Shown here piece after piece: positions 37,667 through 45,982 of a DNA stretch of 64,000 nucleotides. The DNA is from Pseudomonas sp. VD-NE ins. Its GTDB lineage: Bacteria; Pseudomonadota; Gammaproteobacteria; Pseudomonadales; Pseudomonadaceae. The translations under genes and the position numbers were made by a program. The notes under the pieces were generated by a model. The model made no database searches. It had not been told where the DNA came from and saw only the letters and a program-made list of their open reading frames with translations. The DNA is taken from assembly GCF_031882575.1 (NCBI RefSeq), contig NZ_CP134772.1, forward strand, positions 1,197,001-1,261,000, read 5' to 3'. Numbering within the stretch: position 1 is the stretch's first letter; each line of letters begins with the position of its first letter.

Positions 37667-38971
37667 GTGAATCCGGTCAAAGTAGGCATCTGTGGGTTAG
37701 GGACCGTCGGTGGCGGTACCTTCAACGTACTTCAGCGCAACGCCGAGGAAATTGCTCGTCGTGCCGGGCGTGGAATCGAAGTGGCACAAATTGCCATGCG
37801 CACGCCAAAGCCTCAGTTCCAGACGACCGGTATTGCGATTACCAGCGATGTCTTCGAAGTGGCCACGAACCCTGAGATCGACATCGTCATAGAGCTGATG
37901 GGCGGCTACACCGTTGCCCGCGAGCTGGTACTCAAGGCCATCGAGAATGGCAAGCATGTGGTCACCGCGAACAAGGCACTGATTGCCGTTCACGGTAATG
38001 AAATTTTCGCCAAGGCTCGCGAGAAGGGCGTGATCGTGGCGTTCGAAGCGGCCGTGGCCGGTGGCATTCCGGTGATCAAGGCGATCCGTGAAGGCCTGTC
38101 CGCCAACCGCATCAACTGGGTCGCCGGCATCATCAACGGCACCGGCAACTTCATCCTCACCGAAATGCGCGAGAAGGGCCGTACCTTCGAAGACGTGCTG
38201 GCCGAAGCCCAGGCTCTGGGCTACGCCGAAACCGATCCGACCTTCGACGTCGAAGGCATCGACGCCGCGCACAAGCTGACGATTCTGGCCTCCATCGCGT
38301 TCGGCATTCCGCTGCAATTCGACAAGGCTTACACCGAAGGCATCACCAAGCTGACCACCGCTGACGTCAACTACGCCGAAGCGCTGGGCTACCGCATCAA
38401 GCACCTCGGTGTGGCGCGCAGCACCGCCGCCGGTATCGAGTTGCGCGTGCACCCGACGCTGATCCCGGCCGATCGCCTGATCGCCAACGTCAACGGCGTG
38501 ATGAACGCGGTGATGGTCAACGGTGACGCCGCTGGTTCGACGCTGTTCTACGGCGCCGGCGCCGGCATGGAGCCAACCGCTTCGTCGGTGATCGCCGACC
38601 TGGTCGACGTGGTTCGCGCCATGACTTCCGATCCGGAAAACCGCGTACCGCACCTGGCTTTCCAGCCGGACTCGCTGTCGGCCCATCCGATCCTGCCGAT
38701 CGAAGCCTGCGAAAGCGCTTACTACCTGCGCATTCAGGCCAAGGACCATCCGGGCGTTCTCGCTCAGGTGGCGAGCATCCTCTCGGAGCGCGGCATCAAC
38801 ATCGAGTCGATCATGCAGAAGGAAGTCGAGGAACACGACGGTCTGGTGCCGATGATCCTGCTGACCCACCGCGTGGTCGAGCAGCGCATCAACGATGCCA
38901 TCGCCGCCCTCGAAGCGCTGGCCGGCGTCAACGGTCCGGTTGTACGGATCCGCGTCGAGCACCTGAACTAA
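37667..38971 (+). CDS. hom: Homoserine dehydrogenase
   Basis: Reduces aspartate semialdehyde to homoserine, the branch point to threonine and methionine. In 434 residues it has the NAD(P)-binding GICGLGTVGGGTF at the start, the catalytic domain (GIINGTGNFILTEM, ETDPTFDVEGIDAAHKL, GAGAGMEPTASSVIADL), and a C-terminal ACT domain (about 350-430, YYLRIQAKDHPGVLAQVASIL) for likely threonine feedback. The start is GTG 37667 behind GGGGAG. It lies just upstream of thrC, separated by a hairpin-forming repeat, so the two are probably one operon. Confidence 0.97.
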   Translation: MNPVKVGICGLGTVGGGTFNVLQRNAEEIARRAGRGIEVAQIAMRTPKPQFQTTGIAITSDVFEVATNPEIDIVIELMGGYTVARELVLKAIENGKHVVTANKALIAVHGNEIFAKAREKGVIVAFEAAVAGGIPVIKAIREGLSANRINWVAGIINGTGNFILTEMREKGRTFEDVLAEAQALGYAETDPTFDVEGIDAAHKLTILASIAFGIPLQFDKAYTEGITKLTTADVNYAEALGYRIKHLGVARSTAAGIELRVHPTLIPADRLIANVNGVMNAVMVNGDAAGSTLFYGAGAGMEPTASSVIADLVDVVRAMTSDPENRVPHLAFQPDSLSAHPILPIEACESAYYLRIQAKDHPGVLAQVASILSERGINIESIMQKEVEEHDGLVPMILLTHRVVEQRINDAIAALEALAGVNGPVVRIRVEHLN

Positions 38972-38980
38972 ACAGAAGCA

Positions 38981-39063
38981 GCTGCAAGCTTCGAGTTGCA
39001 AGCGGCAAGAGAAAAGCGGTCTGGCTTTTACTTGCGGCTTGTAGCTCGTAACTTGAAGCTCAA
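38981..39063. repeat. Dispersed 83-bp hairpin element, copy 1 (hom-thrC gap)
   Basis: Arms GAGTTGCAAGCGGCAAG (38993-39009) and CTTGCGGCTTGTAGCTC are imperfectly complementary. The same element, with CTTGCGGCTTGTAGCTCG identical, recurs at 62786-62866. It fills almost the whole hom-thrC spacer. Confidence 0.75.
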
Positions 39064-39080
39064 ACCGAAGGTTTGAAATC

Positions 39081-40490
39081 ATGCGTTATATCAGTACCCG
39101 CGGCCAGGCACCGGCCCTGAATTTCGAAGACGTCCTGCTGGCCGGTCTCGCGACCGACGGCGGTCTGTACGTTCCGGAAAACCTGCCACGTTTCACCCAG
39201 GAAGAAATCGCTTCCTGGGCCGGCCTGCCGTATCACGAGCTGGCCTTCCGGGTGATGCGTCCGTTCGTTACCGGCAGCATTCCGGACGCCGATTTCAAAA
39301 AGATTCTCGAAGAAACCTACGGCGTGTTCTCGCACAGCGCCGTTGCGCCGCTGCGTCAGCTGAACGGCAACGAATGGGTGCTGGAGCTGTTCCACGGCCC
39401 GACCCTGGCGTTCAAGGACTTCGCCCTGCAATTGCTCGGTCGTCTGCTCGATTACGTGCTGGAAAAGCGCGGCGAGCGCGTAGTGATCGTCGGTGCCACC
39501 TCCGGTGATACCGGTTCGGCCGCCATCGAAGGCTGCAAGCACTGCGAAAACGTCGACATCTTCATCCTGCACCCGCACAACCGTGTGTCCGAAGTGCAGC
39601 GTCGCCAGATGACCACGATTTTCGGTGAGAACATCCACAACATCGCCATTGAAGGCAACTTCGATGACTGCCAGGAAATGGTCAAGGCGAGCTTCGCCGA
39701 TCAGAGCTTCCTCAAAGGCACGCGTCTGGTGGCGGTGAACTCGATCAACTGGGCGCGGATCATGGCCCAGATCGTCTACTACTTCCACGCAGCCCTGCAG
39801 TTGGGCGGCCCGGCGCGTTCGGTATCGTTCTCGGTGCCAACCGGCAACTTCGGCGACATCTTCGCTGGTTACCTGGCGCGCAACATGGGCCTGCCGATCA
39901 ACCAGTTGATCGTCGCCACCAACCGCAACGACATCCTGCACCGCTTCATGAGCGGCAATCAGTACGTCAAGGACACCCTGCACGCCACGCTGTCGCCGTC
40001 GATGGACATCATGGTGTCGTCGAACTTCGAACGCCTGCTGTTCGACCTGCACGGTCGCAACGGTGCAGCGATCGCCGGTTTGATGGATTCGTTCAAGCAG
40101 GGCGGTGGTTTCAGCGTCGAACAAGAGCGCTGGACCGAAGCCCGCAAGCTGTTCGACTCGCTGGCCGTGGATGATGCGCAGACTTGTGAAACCATCGCCG
40201 AAGTCTACGAGCAGACCGGTGAAGTGCTGGACCCGCACACCGCCATCGGCGTCAAGGCTGCGCGCGAGTGCCGCCGCAGTCTGGATATCCCGATGGTGAT
40301 CCTTGGCACTGCACATCCGGTTAAATTCCCCGATGCGGTGGAGAAAGCCGGTGTAGGAAAAGCGCTCGAGCTACCTACACATCTTTCTGATTTGTTTGAG
40401 CGAAACGAGCGTTGCACCGTTCTGCCAAACGAACTGAACGCCGTGCAGGCCTTTGTCAGCCAGCATGGCAATCGCGGCAAGCCGCTTTAA
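39081..40490 (+). CDS. thrC: Threonine synthase
   Basis: A PLP enzyme converting O-phosphohomoserine to threonine. The 469 residues match the longer (fungal/proteobacterial) class: MRYISTRGQAPALNFEDVLLAGLATDGGLYVP, PTLAFKDFALQ with the PLP-binding Lys, and GATSGDTGSAAIEG for the phosphate cup. FSVPTGNFGDIFAGYLA is a further conserved block. No homoserine kinase is in the window. A strong terminator closes the hom-thrC unit. Confidence 0.97.
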   Translation: MRYISTRGQAPALNFEDVLLAGLATDGGLYVPENLPRFTQEEIASWAGLPYHELAFRVMRPFVTGSIPDADFKKILEETYGVFSHSAVAPLRQLNGNEWVLELFHGPTLAFKDFALQLLGRLLDYVLEKRGERVVIVGATSGDTGSAAIEGCKHCENVDIFILHPHNRVSEVQRRQMTTIFGENIHNIAIEGNFDDCQEMVKASFADQSFLKGTRLVAVNSINWARIMAQIVYYFHAALQLGGPARSVSFSVPTGNFGDIFAGYLARNMGLPINQLIVATNRNDILHRFMSGNQYVKDTLHATLSPSMDIMVSSNFERLLFDLHGRNGAAIAGLMDSFKQGGGFSVEQERWTEARKLFDSLAVDDAQTCETIAEVYEQTGEVLDPHTAIGVKAARECRRSLDIPMVILGTAHPVKFPDAVEKAGVGKALELPTHLSDLFERNERCTVLPNELNAVQAFVSQHGNRGKPL

Positions 40491-40514
40491 GCCTGTAAAA
40501 GCTGTCACATTTTG

Positions 40515-40540
40515 AAGCCCGTCTCCTGACGGGCTTTTTT
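40515..40540 (+). terminator. Rho-independent terminator after thrC
   Basis: AAGCCCGTC-TCCT-GACGGGCTT followed by TTTT. Confidence 0.92.
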
Positions 40541-40610
40541 GTTTCTGCTGCCACACTGCTCGGGTTTTCACCCACGAAGGACGGGTGAGTCGATCACGAA
40601 GGAAGTGGCA

Positions 40611-41984
40611 ATGCTGTTTTATAGAGGTTTGAAACCGGCACTGGGTGTGTTGTTTTTGTTCGGATTATTGGGGTTGATGCGCTGCAGCGTGGCGGCGCAA
40701 TTGGCGCTGAATGACGATGCCGTGGCGTCCAGAGTTCAGCCTATCGAACTGGCTGCACACGAGCTCCAATGGATTCGTGACAACCCGAAAGTGACGGTGG
40801 CGTCGGTGCAGTACCCGTTGTATCTGTTTCAGGATGAGCATGGGCAGTGGAGCGGCCTGAATAACGATGTGCTCAAGCGAGTGGCGGCGATGACCGGGCT
40901 GCAATTCGTGCATCAGGAGTCGTTTTCCACCGATCACATACTCGAGCGCCTCGAAAGCGGAGCGGCAGATATCAGCACGACTCTGGCCATGAGCGAGGAG
41001 CGCAAGTCGTTTCTGGATTACAGCCACGCATTCGGTGGTGCTGGTTGGGTGTTCGTCGGGCGTGCTGATGCGCCCCGGCTGGAGTCTTTCGAACAGTTGG
41101 GCAAACGGGTGCTGGTGCTGCCGGCCCGGCATGCGCTGGAGGACATGATCAGACGTGACTTTCCCTTGATCGAGATTCGCTCGGTCAAGACCTACGCCGA
41201 GGCGCGTGCGCTGGTCGAAAGCGGTGAAGCCTACGCCACCATTGAAAACGAAATCGGCGCGCAGCTTTACCCCTTGGGTTTGCTCAAGGTCGGCGGTCTG
41301 GTCGAAGGCAAATGGGAAGCCGATAATCTGGCCGTGCGCAAAGGTATGCCGGTGCTTCTGAGTATTCTCAACAAGGCCCTTGAGGCCTTTCCTGCGGCGG
41401 AATTGCGGGCGATCCGGCTGAAGTGGCTGGAAGGTATTGCACCGGCGTCCGTGCCGTCTGTCTGGCAACAGATGCTCGAATGGGCTTGTTGGGGCATGGG
41501 CGGGCTTGGCATGTTCGGCCTGCTGTCGCTGGTATGGAATCGGCGACTGACGGCAGTTATCAAACTGCGGCGCGCGGCAGAAAAGGATCTGGGCGATCAA
41601 CTGGCGTTTCAGCATGCGCTGATCGACTCCATGCCGGATCCGGTGTTCGTCCGTGACTTGCAAGGGCGCCTGATCATGTGCAATCGCAGTTATGAGGAGG
41701 CCCTGTCGATTCGACTGGATCAGGTGCAGGGGCGATTGCTGATCGAGGTCGATGCATTGCCCGAAGCCACGGCGCTGATGCTGCATGATGAGTTCATGGT
41801 GCAGTTGCACACGCGCAAGTCGCGTTTTTGCTATCGACGATTGCAGTTCAAGAGCGGCCCGCGTGAGGTTTATCAGTGGACAGTGCCGTTCTACGGTGCC
41901 GACGGCAAACTGCGTGGACTTTTGGGCGGGTGGACAGACATCACCCAACGTCGGGCAGCGAGTGGGTGCCGATGTCCGCACTGA
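40611..41984 (+). CDS. Truncated RocS/EvgS-like sensor: solute-binding and PAS domains, no kinase
   Basis: A 457-residue protein. A signal segment (LGVLFLFGLLGLMRCSVAA) is followed by a family 3 solute-binding domain (about residues 50-280, ELQWIRDNPKVTVASVQYPL, ERLESGAADISTTLAMSEERKSFLDYS). A membrane helix lies near 300-320 (MLEWACWGMGGLGMFGLLSLVW). A PAS domain follows (LIDSMPDPVFVRDLQGRLIMCNRSYEEAL ... LLGGWTDIT). In related sensors the helix, PAS and TDIT segment leads into a histidine kinase; here the frame ends 11 residues later, with only 116 bases to the next gene, so kinase and receiver domains are missing. GGAAG ahead of ATG 40611 supports the start. Signal output, if any, must be indirect. 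Confidence 0.8.
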   Translation: MLFYRGLKPALGVLFLFGLLGLMRCSVAAQLALNDDAVASRVQPIELAAHELQWIRDNPKVTVASVQYPLYLFQDEHGQWSGLNNDVLKRVAAMTGLQFVHQESFSTDHILERLESGAADISTTLAMSEERKSFLDYSHAFGGAGWVFVGRADAPRLESFEQLGKRVLVLPARHALEDMIRRDFPLIEIRSVKTYAEARALVESGEAYATIENEIGAQLYPLGLLKVGGLVEGKWEADNLAVRKGMPVLLSILNKALEAFPAAELRAIRLKWLEGIAPASVPSVWQQMLEWACWGMGGLGMFGLLSLVWNRRLTAVIKLRRAAEKDLGDQLAFQHALIDSMPDPVFVRDLQGRLIMCNRSYEEALSIRLDQVQGRLLIEVDALPEATALMLHDEFMVQLHTRKSRFCYRRLQFKSGPREVYQWTVPFYGADGKLRGLLGGWTDITQRRAASGCRCPH

Positions 41985-42100
41985 AGATGGGAAATGTCCT
42001 ATACGACGCGGCTACTTTTCTGATGGGAGGCTTAGGACGGCTGCCCTAGAGTGACAACAACTGCGGTGAGAGTCCGCGATTGTCGCTTCAGAGGTCGCTT

Positions 42101-42508
42101 ATGCGCTCGCTTAAAGTCCTGATACTTGAACCCAACCCGTTCCAGCTGATGGCATTGCATCAAATGCTCAATGCCATTGGTATCTATGACGTACTGACGG
42201 CGCCGTCGCTGGCATCAGCCTTGTCGTCATTGAGCCATCGCGGCGTGGTCGACATCGCCATTTGCGATCCGCAACTCAAGGGCGGCGATGGTCTGGCGCT
42301 GATCCATCATCTGGCGATTCAACATGAGGCGCGTGCGCTGATCCTGCTGGGTGCGGTCGCACCGAGTCTGCTGCACGATATCGAGCCTTTGCTGTGCGAA
42401 CACCAACTGCGGCTGCTGGGGCGTCTGCAGACCCCGGTGTCGGCGGTGTTGATGCGCGGCTTGCTCGACAGCTATCTGATGGCCGCTTCGCCACCGGTCC
42501 AGGTCTGA
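42101..42508 (+). CDS. Lone RocR-like receiver domain without EAL output, degenerate
   Basis: A 135-residue CheY-like domain. VLILEPNPFQLMALHQML, VDIAICDPQLKGGDGLALI and LRLLGRLQTPVS follow the receiver of P. aeruginosa RocR, as I recall it, but the RocR EAL phosphodiesterase domain is absent. The phospho-acceptor Asp (CDPQL) remains. The acidic pair is reduced (LEPNP where RocR has LEDEP) and the conserved Lys of the KP motif is Thr (QTPVS). Phosphorylation is therefore doubtful. GAGG seven bases before ATG 42101 marks the start. It directly follows the kinase-less sensor, suggesting that both descend from one Roc-type locus. Confidence 0.75.
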   Translation: MRSLKVLILEPNPFQLMALHQMLNAIGIYDVLTAPSLASALSSLSHRGVVDIAICDPQLKGGDGLALIHHLAIQHEARALILLGAVAPSLLHDIEPLLCEHQLRLLGRLQTPVSAVLMRGLLDSYLMAASPPVQV

Positions 42509-42674
42509 CGGGGCTGGTTGTTTTTCTGTCATCTTCGCCGTGCATGCTCTGACAGACCGGTGACACTCCAGAATCGGGGCGATCGGTATGCAGAACTTTC
42601 TTCTCGGGCCGGTGGTCATTTATTGTGAACACGCCCCAGGCACACAGTTTTCGGACTAATGAGTGGAGATCGAG

Positions 42675-42956
42675 ATGGAAAGTATCAGTCTATTGCTCGG
42701 TGAGGCTCTGAGCCCGTATCAGGTTTCGTTGTCTCCAAGCGGTTCCCATGGCGAATGCCTGGTGACCTTGAAGAACAGTCTCGGCGCCATTGTGGTGGAG
42801 CGCGAATTCAATCAGGCGCAATTGACCGACAAACGCCAGTTGACCGATGTCGTTGACGGTTTGCACCGCGATGTTCTGATTGCTGAAGGAAGGCTCGAAC
42901 CTTGTGTGATCGCGGCATTGCGCAACGCAGCACTGGACAAACGTGCAGTGCTGTAA
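42675..42956 (+). CDS. DUF3509 family protein
   Basis: A 93-residue Pseudomonas-specific protein of unknown function. MESISLLLGEALSPYQVSLS, the central LVTLKNSLGAIVVEREFNQAQLTDKRQL and DVVDGLHRDVLIAEG make the family assignment clear. No signal peptide, membrane helix or known catalytic motif is seen. ATG 42675 is preferred, with GGAG six bases upstream; an in-frame GTG at 42663 would add four residues. It is followed by a gene-free stretch with an ECF-type promoter-like sequence and a terminator. Confidence 0.88.
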   Translation: MESISLLLGEALSPYQVSLSPSGSHGECLVTLKNSLGAIVVEREFNQAQLTDKRQLTDVVDGLHRDVLIAEGRLEPCVIAALRNAALDKRAVL

Positions 42957-42974
42957 AGATGAAATATTTTTTGT

Positions 42975-43004
42975 GGGAACCTTCCTGCATCCCTGTCAGT
43001 CAGA
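42975..43004 (+). promoter_or_regulatory. ECF-sigma-like promoter downstream of the DUF3509 gene
   Basis: GGGAACCTT (42975-42983) and TCAGA (43000-43004) are 16-17 bases apart, resembling the GAACTT/TCTGA pattern of AlgU-type promoters. No open reading frame starts downstream on this strand. Confidence 0.4.
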
Positions 43005-43009
43005 CCCCA

Positions 43010-43119
43010 TAACAGCAGGATCAAGCATTGTGCTCCGGTGCTTGTCGCTTGCTGCTACGGGTCCTTTGTAGACCACGTTTAACCCCGAGTCGTCTCCCCA
43101 CTTCTCGGGGTTTCTTTTG
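43010..43119 (+). ncRNA. Candidate small RNA
   Basis: About 110 bases run from an ECF-like promoter to a Rho-independent terminator on the plus strand, between the DUF3509 gene and a convergent minus-strand gene. No start codon with a ribosome site is visible. It could instead be only the 3' untranslated region of the DUF3509 transcript. Confidence 0.35.
43081..43118 (+). terminator. Rho-independent terminator, plus strand
   Basis: AACCCCGAG (43081-43089) pairs with CTCGGGGTT (43104-43112), followed by TCTTTT. The opposite strand lacks a T-run, so it serves plus-strand transcription. Confidence 0.8.
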
Positions 43120-43131
43120 TCCGGCGTTTGC

Positions 43132-44037
43132 CTATTGCGCGGCCTGGTGCTCGAAAAACGTGCGGGCCTCTTCGAGATAATCCGCACGTCGGTCGGGGTC
43201 CAGCCATGCGGCGTAGAGCTGATTCAGGTGTTCATGGGGCAGGGTGCGCAGCAGATGGTTGATCTCGGTGATCGCCTGACGTCCCTGCGTGGTGTCGGAA
43301 CATGCCACATAGCCTGACAGATATTTCCCGTTGCCCTGAATCGGATAGAACTCCAATTCATCTTCATTGATCTGCGCCTGTTTCGCCTGATAGCGAATCT
43401 CCGGCCAATAGCCCAGCACCACCTGCAACCGACCGAGGCGCTGCATCGACAGCAGGTTGGTCAGCGCGTCGTTGCCGTAGTGCGGTGTCAGCGCTCCGCT
43501 GGGCGCCTGATGCAGAATAGTGTCGATAAACTCGCCATAACTGCGCTCGGCAACCACGCCGACTTTCCTCTCGGCTGCGGCCAGCAGCGCCGACAGATCG
43601 ATTTCACCGTCGACCAGATACGGTTCGAGCACCGAGCGATCTTGCTGGCGCACCACCAGGCCATTGCTCACGGCGCGAATCGCCGGGATCGAATACTCCA
43701 CCCACTGCGCGCGCTCCTTGTTCCACAAAAGGGCGGGGTCACAGGCAAAAGGGTTTTCATGGAGCATCTGCAAGCCACGGGCGCGATTGACCCGCATCAG
43801 CGTATGTTCGTATTGCGGCATGCCGGCGATCAGCAACGGCATCAGTTGGTCGATCACGCCCTGGCCCTTTTTCGGGCCTTCGAAAATAGTCAGTGGCGGC
43901 AGGTCGCGCAGTAACCAGATCAGCGTCGGTTTCGCCTGCGCGCCGGTCGACAGGATGAGCAAAAACAATAAGCCGAACAGCCGCCACGTCCACCAGTGGT
44001 GAGCGCGGTTGGCGTGCGATGTCTGCCGGCGTTTCAG
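43132..44037 (-). CDS. TIGR02285-like periplasmic solute-binding-fold protein
   Basis: A protein of about 301 residues with a signal peptide (WTWRLFGLLFLLILSTGAQA) and a family 3-like solute-binding fold (LIWLLRDLPPLTIFEGPKKGQG, LMRVNRARGLQMLHENPFAC, RKVGVVAERSYGEFID). The family is uncharacterised. The start is unclear: no ATG or GTG lies between the end of the upstream CoA-transferase gene and the signal peptide. The CTG at 44037, in TGAGCTG just behind that gene's stop and with GGAG nine bases upstream, is the best candidate and implies translational coupling. A TTG inside the hydrophobic core is less likely. The frame is open further upstream only as an overlap. Confidence 0.7.
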   Translation of the reverse strand: MKRRQTSHANRAHHWWTWRLFGLLFLLILSTGAQAKPTLIWLLRDLPPLTIFEGPKKGQGVIDQLMPLLIAGMPQYEHTLMRVNRARGLQMLHENPFACDPALLWNKERAQWVEYSIPAIRAVSNGLVVRQQDRSVLEPYLVDGEIDLSALLAAAERKVGVVAERSYGEFIDTILHQAPSGALTPHYGNDALTNLLSMQRLGRLQVVLGYWPEIRYQAKQAQINEDELEFYPIQGNGKYLSGYVACSDTTQGRQAITEINHLLRTLPHEHLNQLYAAWLDPDRRADYLEEARTFFEHQAAQ

Positions 44038-44038
44038 C

Positions 44039-45238
44039 TCAAATGGCTCCGTCTTCGCGCAACTTGGCGATCTGTCTCTCGTCGTAGCCAAGGTCGTGAA
44101 GTACCTGCGCATTGTGTTCACCCAGTTGCGGTCCGACCCATTCTGAACTGCCCGGTGTATCAGAGAGTTTCGGCACAATGCCTGGCATCTTGAAGTCTTT
44201 GCCATCGGGCAGCTTGGCATGCAGGAACATTTCTCGCGCCAGGTACTGCGGATCGTTGAACATGTCTTCGGCGCTGAAGATCCGGCTGGCCGGGACATCG
44301 GCCTGATTGAGCAGGTCGAGCACCGTTTGCAGCGGCAACGAATTGACCCAGCGATCGATCACCCCGTACAACTCGTCGCGACGATTGTCGCGCCCGTCGT
44401 TGCTGGCCAGCGTAGGGTCATTGGCCAGGTCTTCACGGCCGATGATCAGCATGAAGCGTTTGAAGATCGCGTCACCGTTGGCGCCGATCTGCACATGTTT
44501 GCCGTCAGCGCTGGTATGAATCGAAGAGGGTGTAATGCCCGGCATGATGTTGCCGGTGCGCTCACGAATAAAACCGAACACGTCGAACTCCGGCACCATG
44601 CTTTCCATCATCGCGAAAATCGCTTCGTACAACGCCACATCGACAACTTGGCCGGAACCGCCGTTGACTTCGCGATGACGCAGCGCCATCAGCGCGCCGA
44701 TCACGCCCCACAGCGCGGCAATCGAATCGCCGATGGAAATCCCGGTGCGTACCGGTGGCCGGTCTTCGAAACCGGTGATGTAACGCAAACCACCCATGGA
44801 CTCGCCAACTGCGCCGAAGCCCGGTTGATCTTTCATCGGCCCGGTCTGACCGAAACCGGACAGGCGCACCATCACCAGTTTCGGGTTCAAGGCATGCAGG
44901 GTTTCCCAGCTCAGGCCAAGCTTTTCCAGTACACCGGGGCGGAAATTCTCGATGAGGATGTCCGCTTCACTGAGGAGTTTTTTCAGGATCGCCAAGCCGT
45001 CAGGATGCTTGAGATTCAGCGTCAGTGATTTTTTGTTGCGCGCCTGGACGAACCACCACAGCGACGTGCCTTCGTACAGTTTTCGCCATTTGCGCAAAGG
45101 ATCACCGCCGTCCGGCGATTCGATCTTGATTACTTCGGCGCCGAACTCGCCGCAAATGCGCGAGGCAAACGGCCCGGCAATCAATGTACCCAATTCAATG
45201 ACTTTCAGACCCGAGAGCGGTTTGCTGGTGAACGGCAT
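44039..45238 (-). CDS. CaiB/BaiF-type CoA-transferase family protein
   Basis: A 399-residue class III CoA-transferase, moving CoA between carboxylic acids. GLKVIELGTLIAGPFASRICGEFGAEVIKIESP is the N-terminal Rossmann segment. NKKSLTLNLKHPDG and ADILIENFRPGVLEKLGL are family marks, and the catalytic Asp is probably in RTGISIGDSIAALWG. Substrates are unknown; no acyl-CoA dehydrogenase or ligase is adjacent. ATG 45238 is suitable. The TIGR02285 gene begins immediately behind its stop codon. Confidence 0.9.
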   Translation of the reverse strand: MPFTSKPLSGLKVIELGTLIAGPFASRICGEFGAEVIKIESPDGGDPLRKWRKLYEGTSLWWFVQARNKKSLTLNLKHPDGLAILKKLLSEADILIENFRPGVLEKLGLSWETLHALNPKLVMVRLSGFGQTGPMKDQPGFGAVGESMGGLRYITGFEDRPPVRTGISIGDSIAALWGVIGALMALRHREVNGGSGQVVDVALYEAIFAMMESMVPEFDVFGFIRERTGNIMPGITPSSIHTSADGKHVQIGANGDAIFKRFMLIIGREDLANDPTLASNDGRDNRRDELYGVIDRWVNSLPLQTVLDLLNQADVPASRIFSAEDMFNDPQYLAREMFLHAKLPDGKDFKMPGIVPKLSDTPGSSEWVGPQLGEHNAQVLHDLGYDERQIAKLREDGAI

Positions 45239-45384
45239 GCGAAATCCTGTAGGACAAGGCTGAGCGGATACAGCGTTTTAACATAGCCGGCTGTCAGACG
45301 CCGCAGCTTGATCGCCATCAATTCGATGATTGCCTACCGCATCGGTTAGACTTGCCGACTTTCCTCGTATCAAGAAGCCCGTTC

Positions 45385-45927
45385 ATGGCCCAGCCGTCCA
45401 CTACCTACAAATTTGAACTGAACCTCACCGACCTCGACCGCAGTGTCTATGAGAGCGTCAAGCAGACCATCGCCCGTCACCCTTCGGAAACCGAAGAGCG
45501 CATGACCGTGCGGCTGCTGGCCTACGCGCTCTGGTACAACGAGCAGTTGTCGTTTGGTCGTGGTCTGTCAGACGTGGATGAACCTGCGCTGTGGGAAAAA
45601 AGCCTGGATGACCGTGTTCTGCACTGGATTGAAGTCGGCCAGCCTGACGCTGATCGCCTGACCTGGTGCTCGCGTCGCACCGAGCGCACCAGCCTGCTGG
45701 CCTACGGCAGCCTGCGCGTCTGGGAAACCAAAGTGATCCCGGCGATCAAGAACCTGAAGAACGTCAACATCGCAGCGGTCCCGCAAGAAGTCCTGGAAAC
45801 CCTGGCCAAGGACATGCCCCGCGTTATCAAGTGGGACGTGATGATCAGCGAAGGCACGATCTTCGTCACCGACGACCGTGGTCAGCACGAAGTCCAGTTG
45901 CAATGGCTGCAAGGTGAGCGCGGTTGA
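45385..45927 (+). CDS. yaeQ: YaeQ family protein
   Basis: A 180-residue cytoplasmic protein with the PD-(D/E)XK-like YaeQ fold; the E. coli protein has no clear enzymatic role. Family blocks are YKFELNLTDLDRSVYE, RHPSETEERMTVRLLAYALWYNE, LSFGRGLSDVDEPALW, and HWIEVGQPDADRL. ATG 45385 was preferred over the frame opening at 45352, since MAQPSTTYKFELNL is the usual N-terminus. It lies 55 bases upstream of recJ, as in P. aeruginosa. Confidence 0.93.
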   Translation: MAQPSTTYKFELNLTDLDRSVYESVKQTIARHPSETEERMTVRLLAYALWYNEQLSFGRGLSDVDEPALWEKSLDDRVLHWIEVGQPDADRLTWCSRRTERTSLLAYGSLRVWETKVIPAIKNLKNVNIAAVPQEVLETLAKDMPRVIKWDVMISEGTIFVTDDRGQHEVQLQWLQGERG

Positions 45928-45982
45928 TCCCGCGCCTTCAACTGATTAATCCCACGTATTAAAGAGAAGTCTCCGTCAACCC

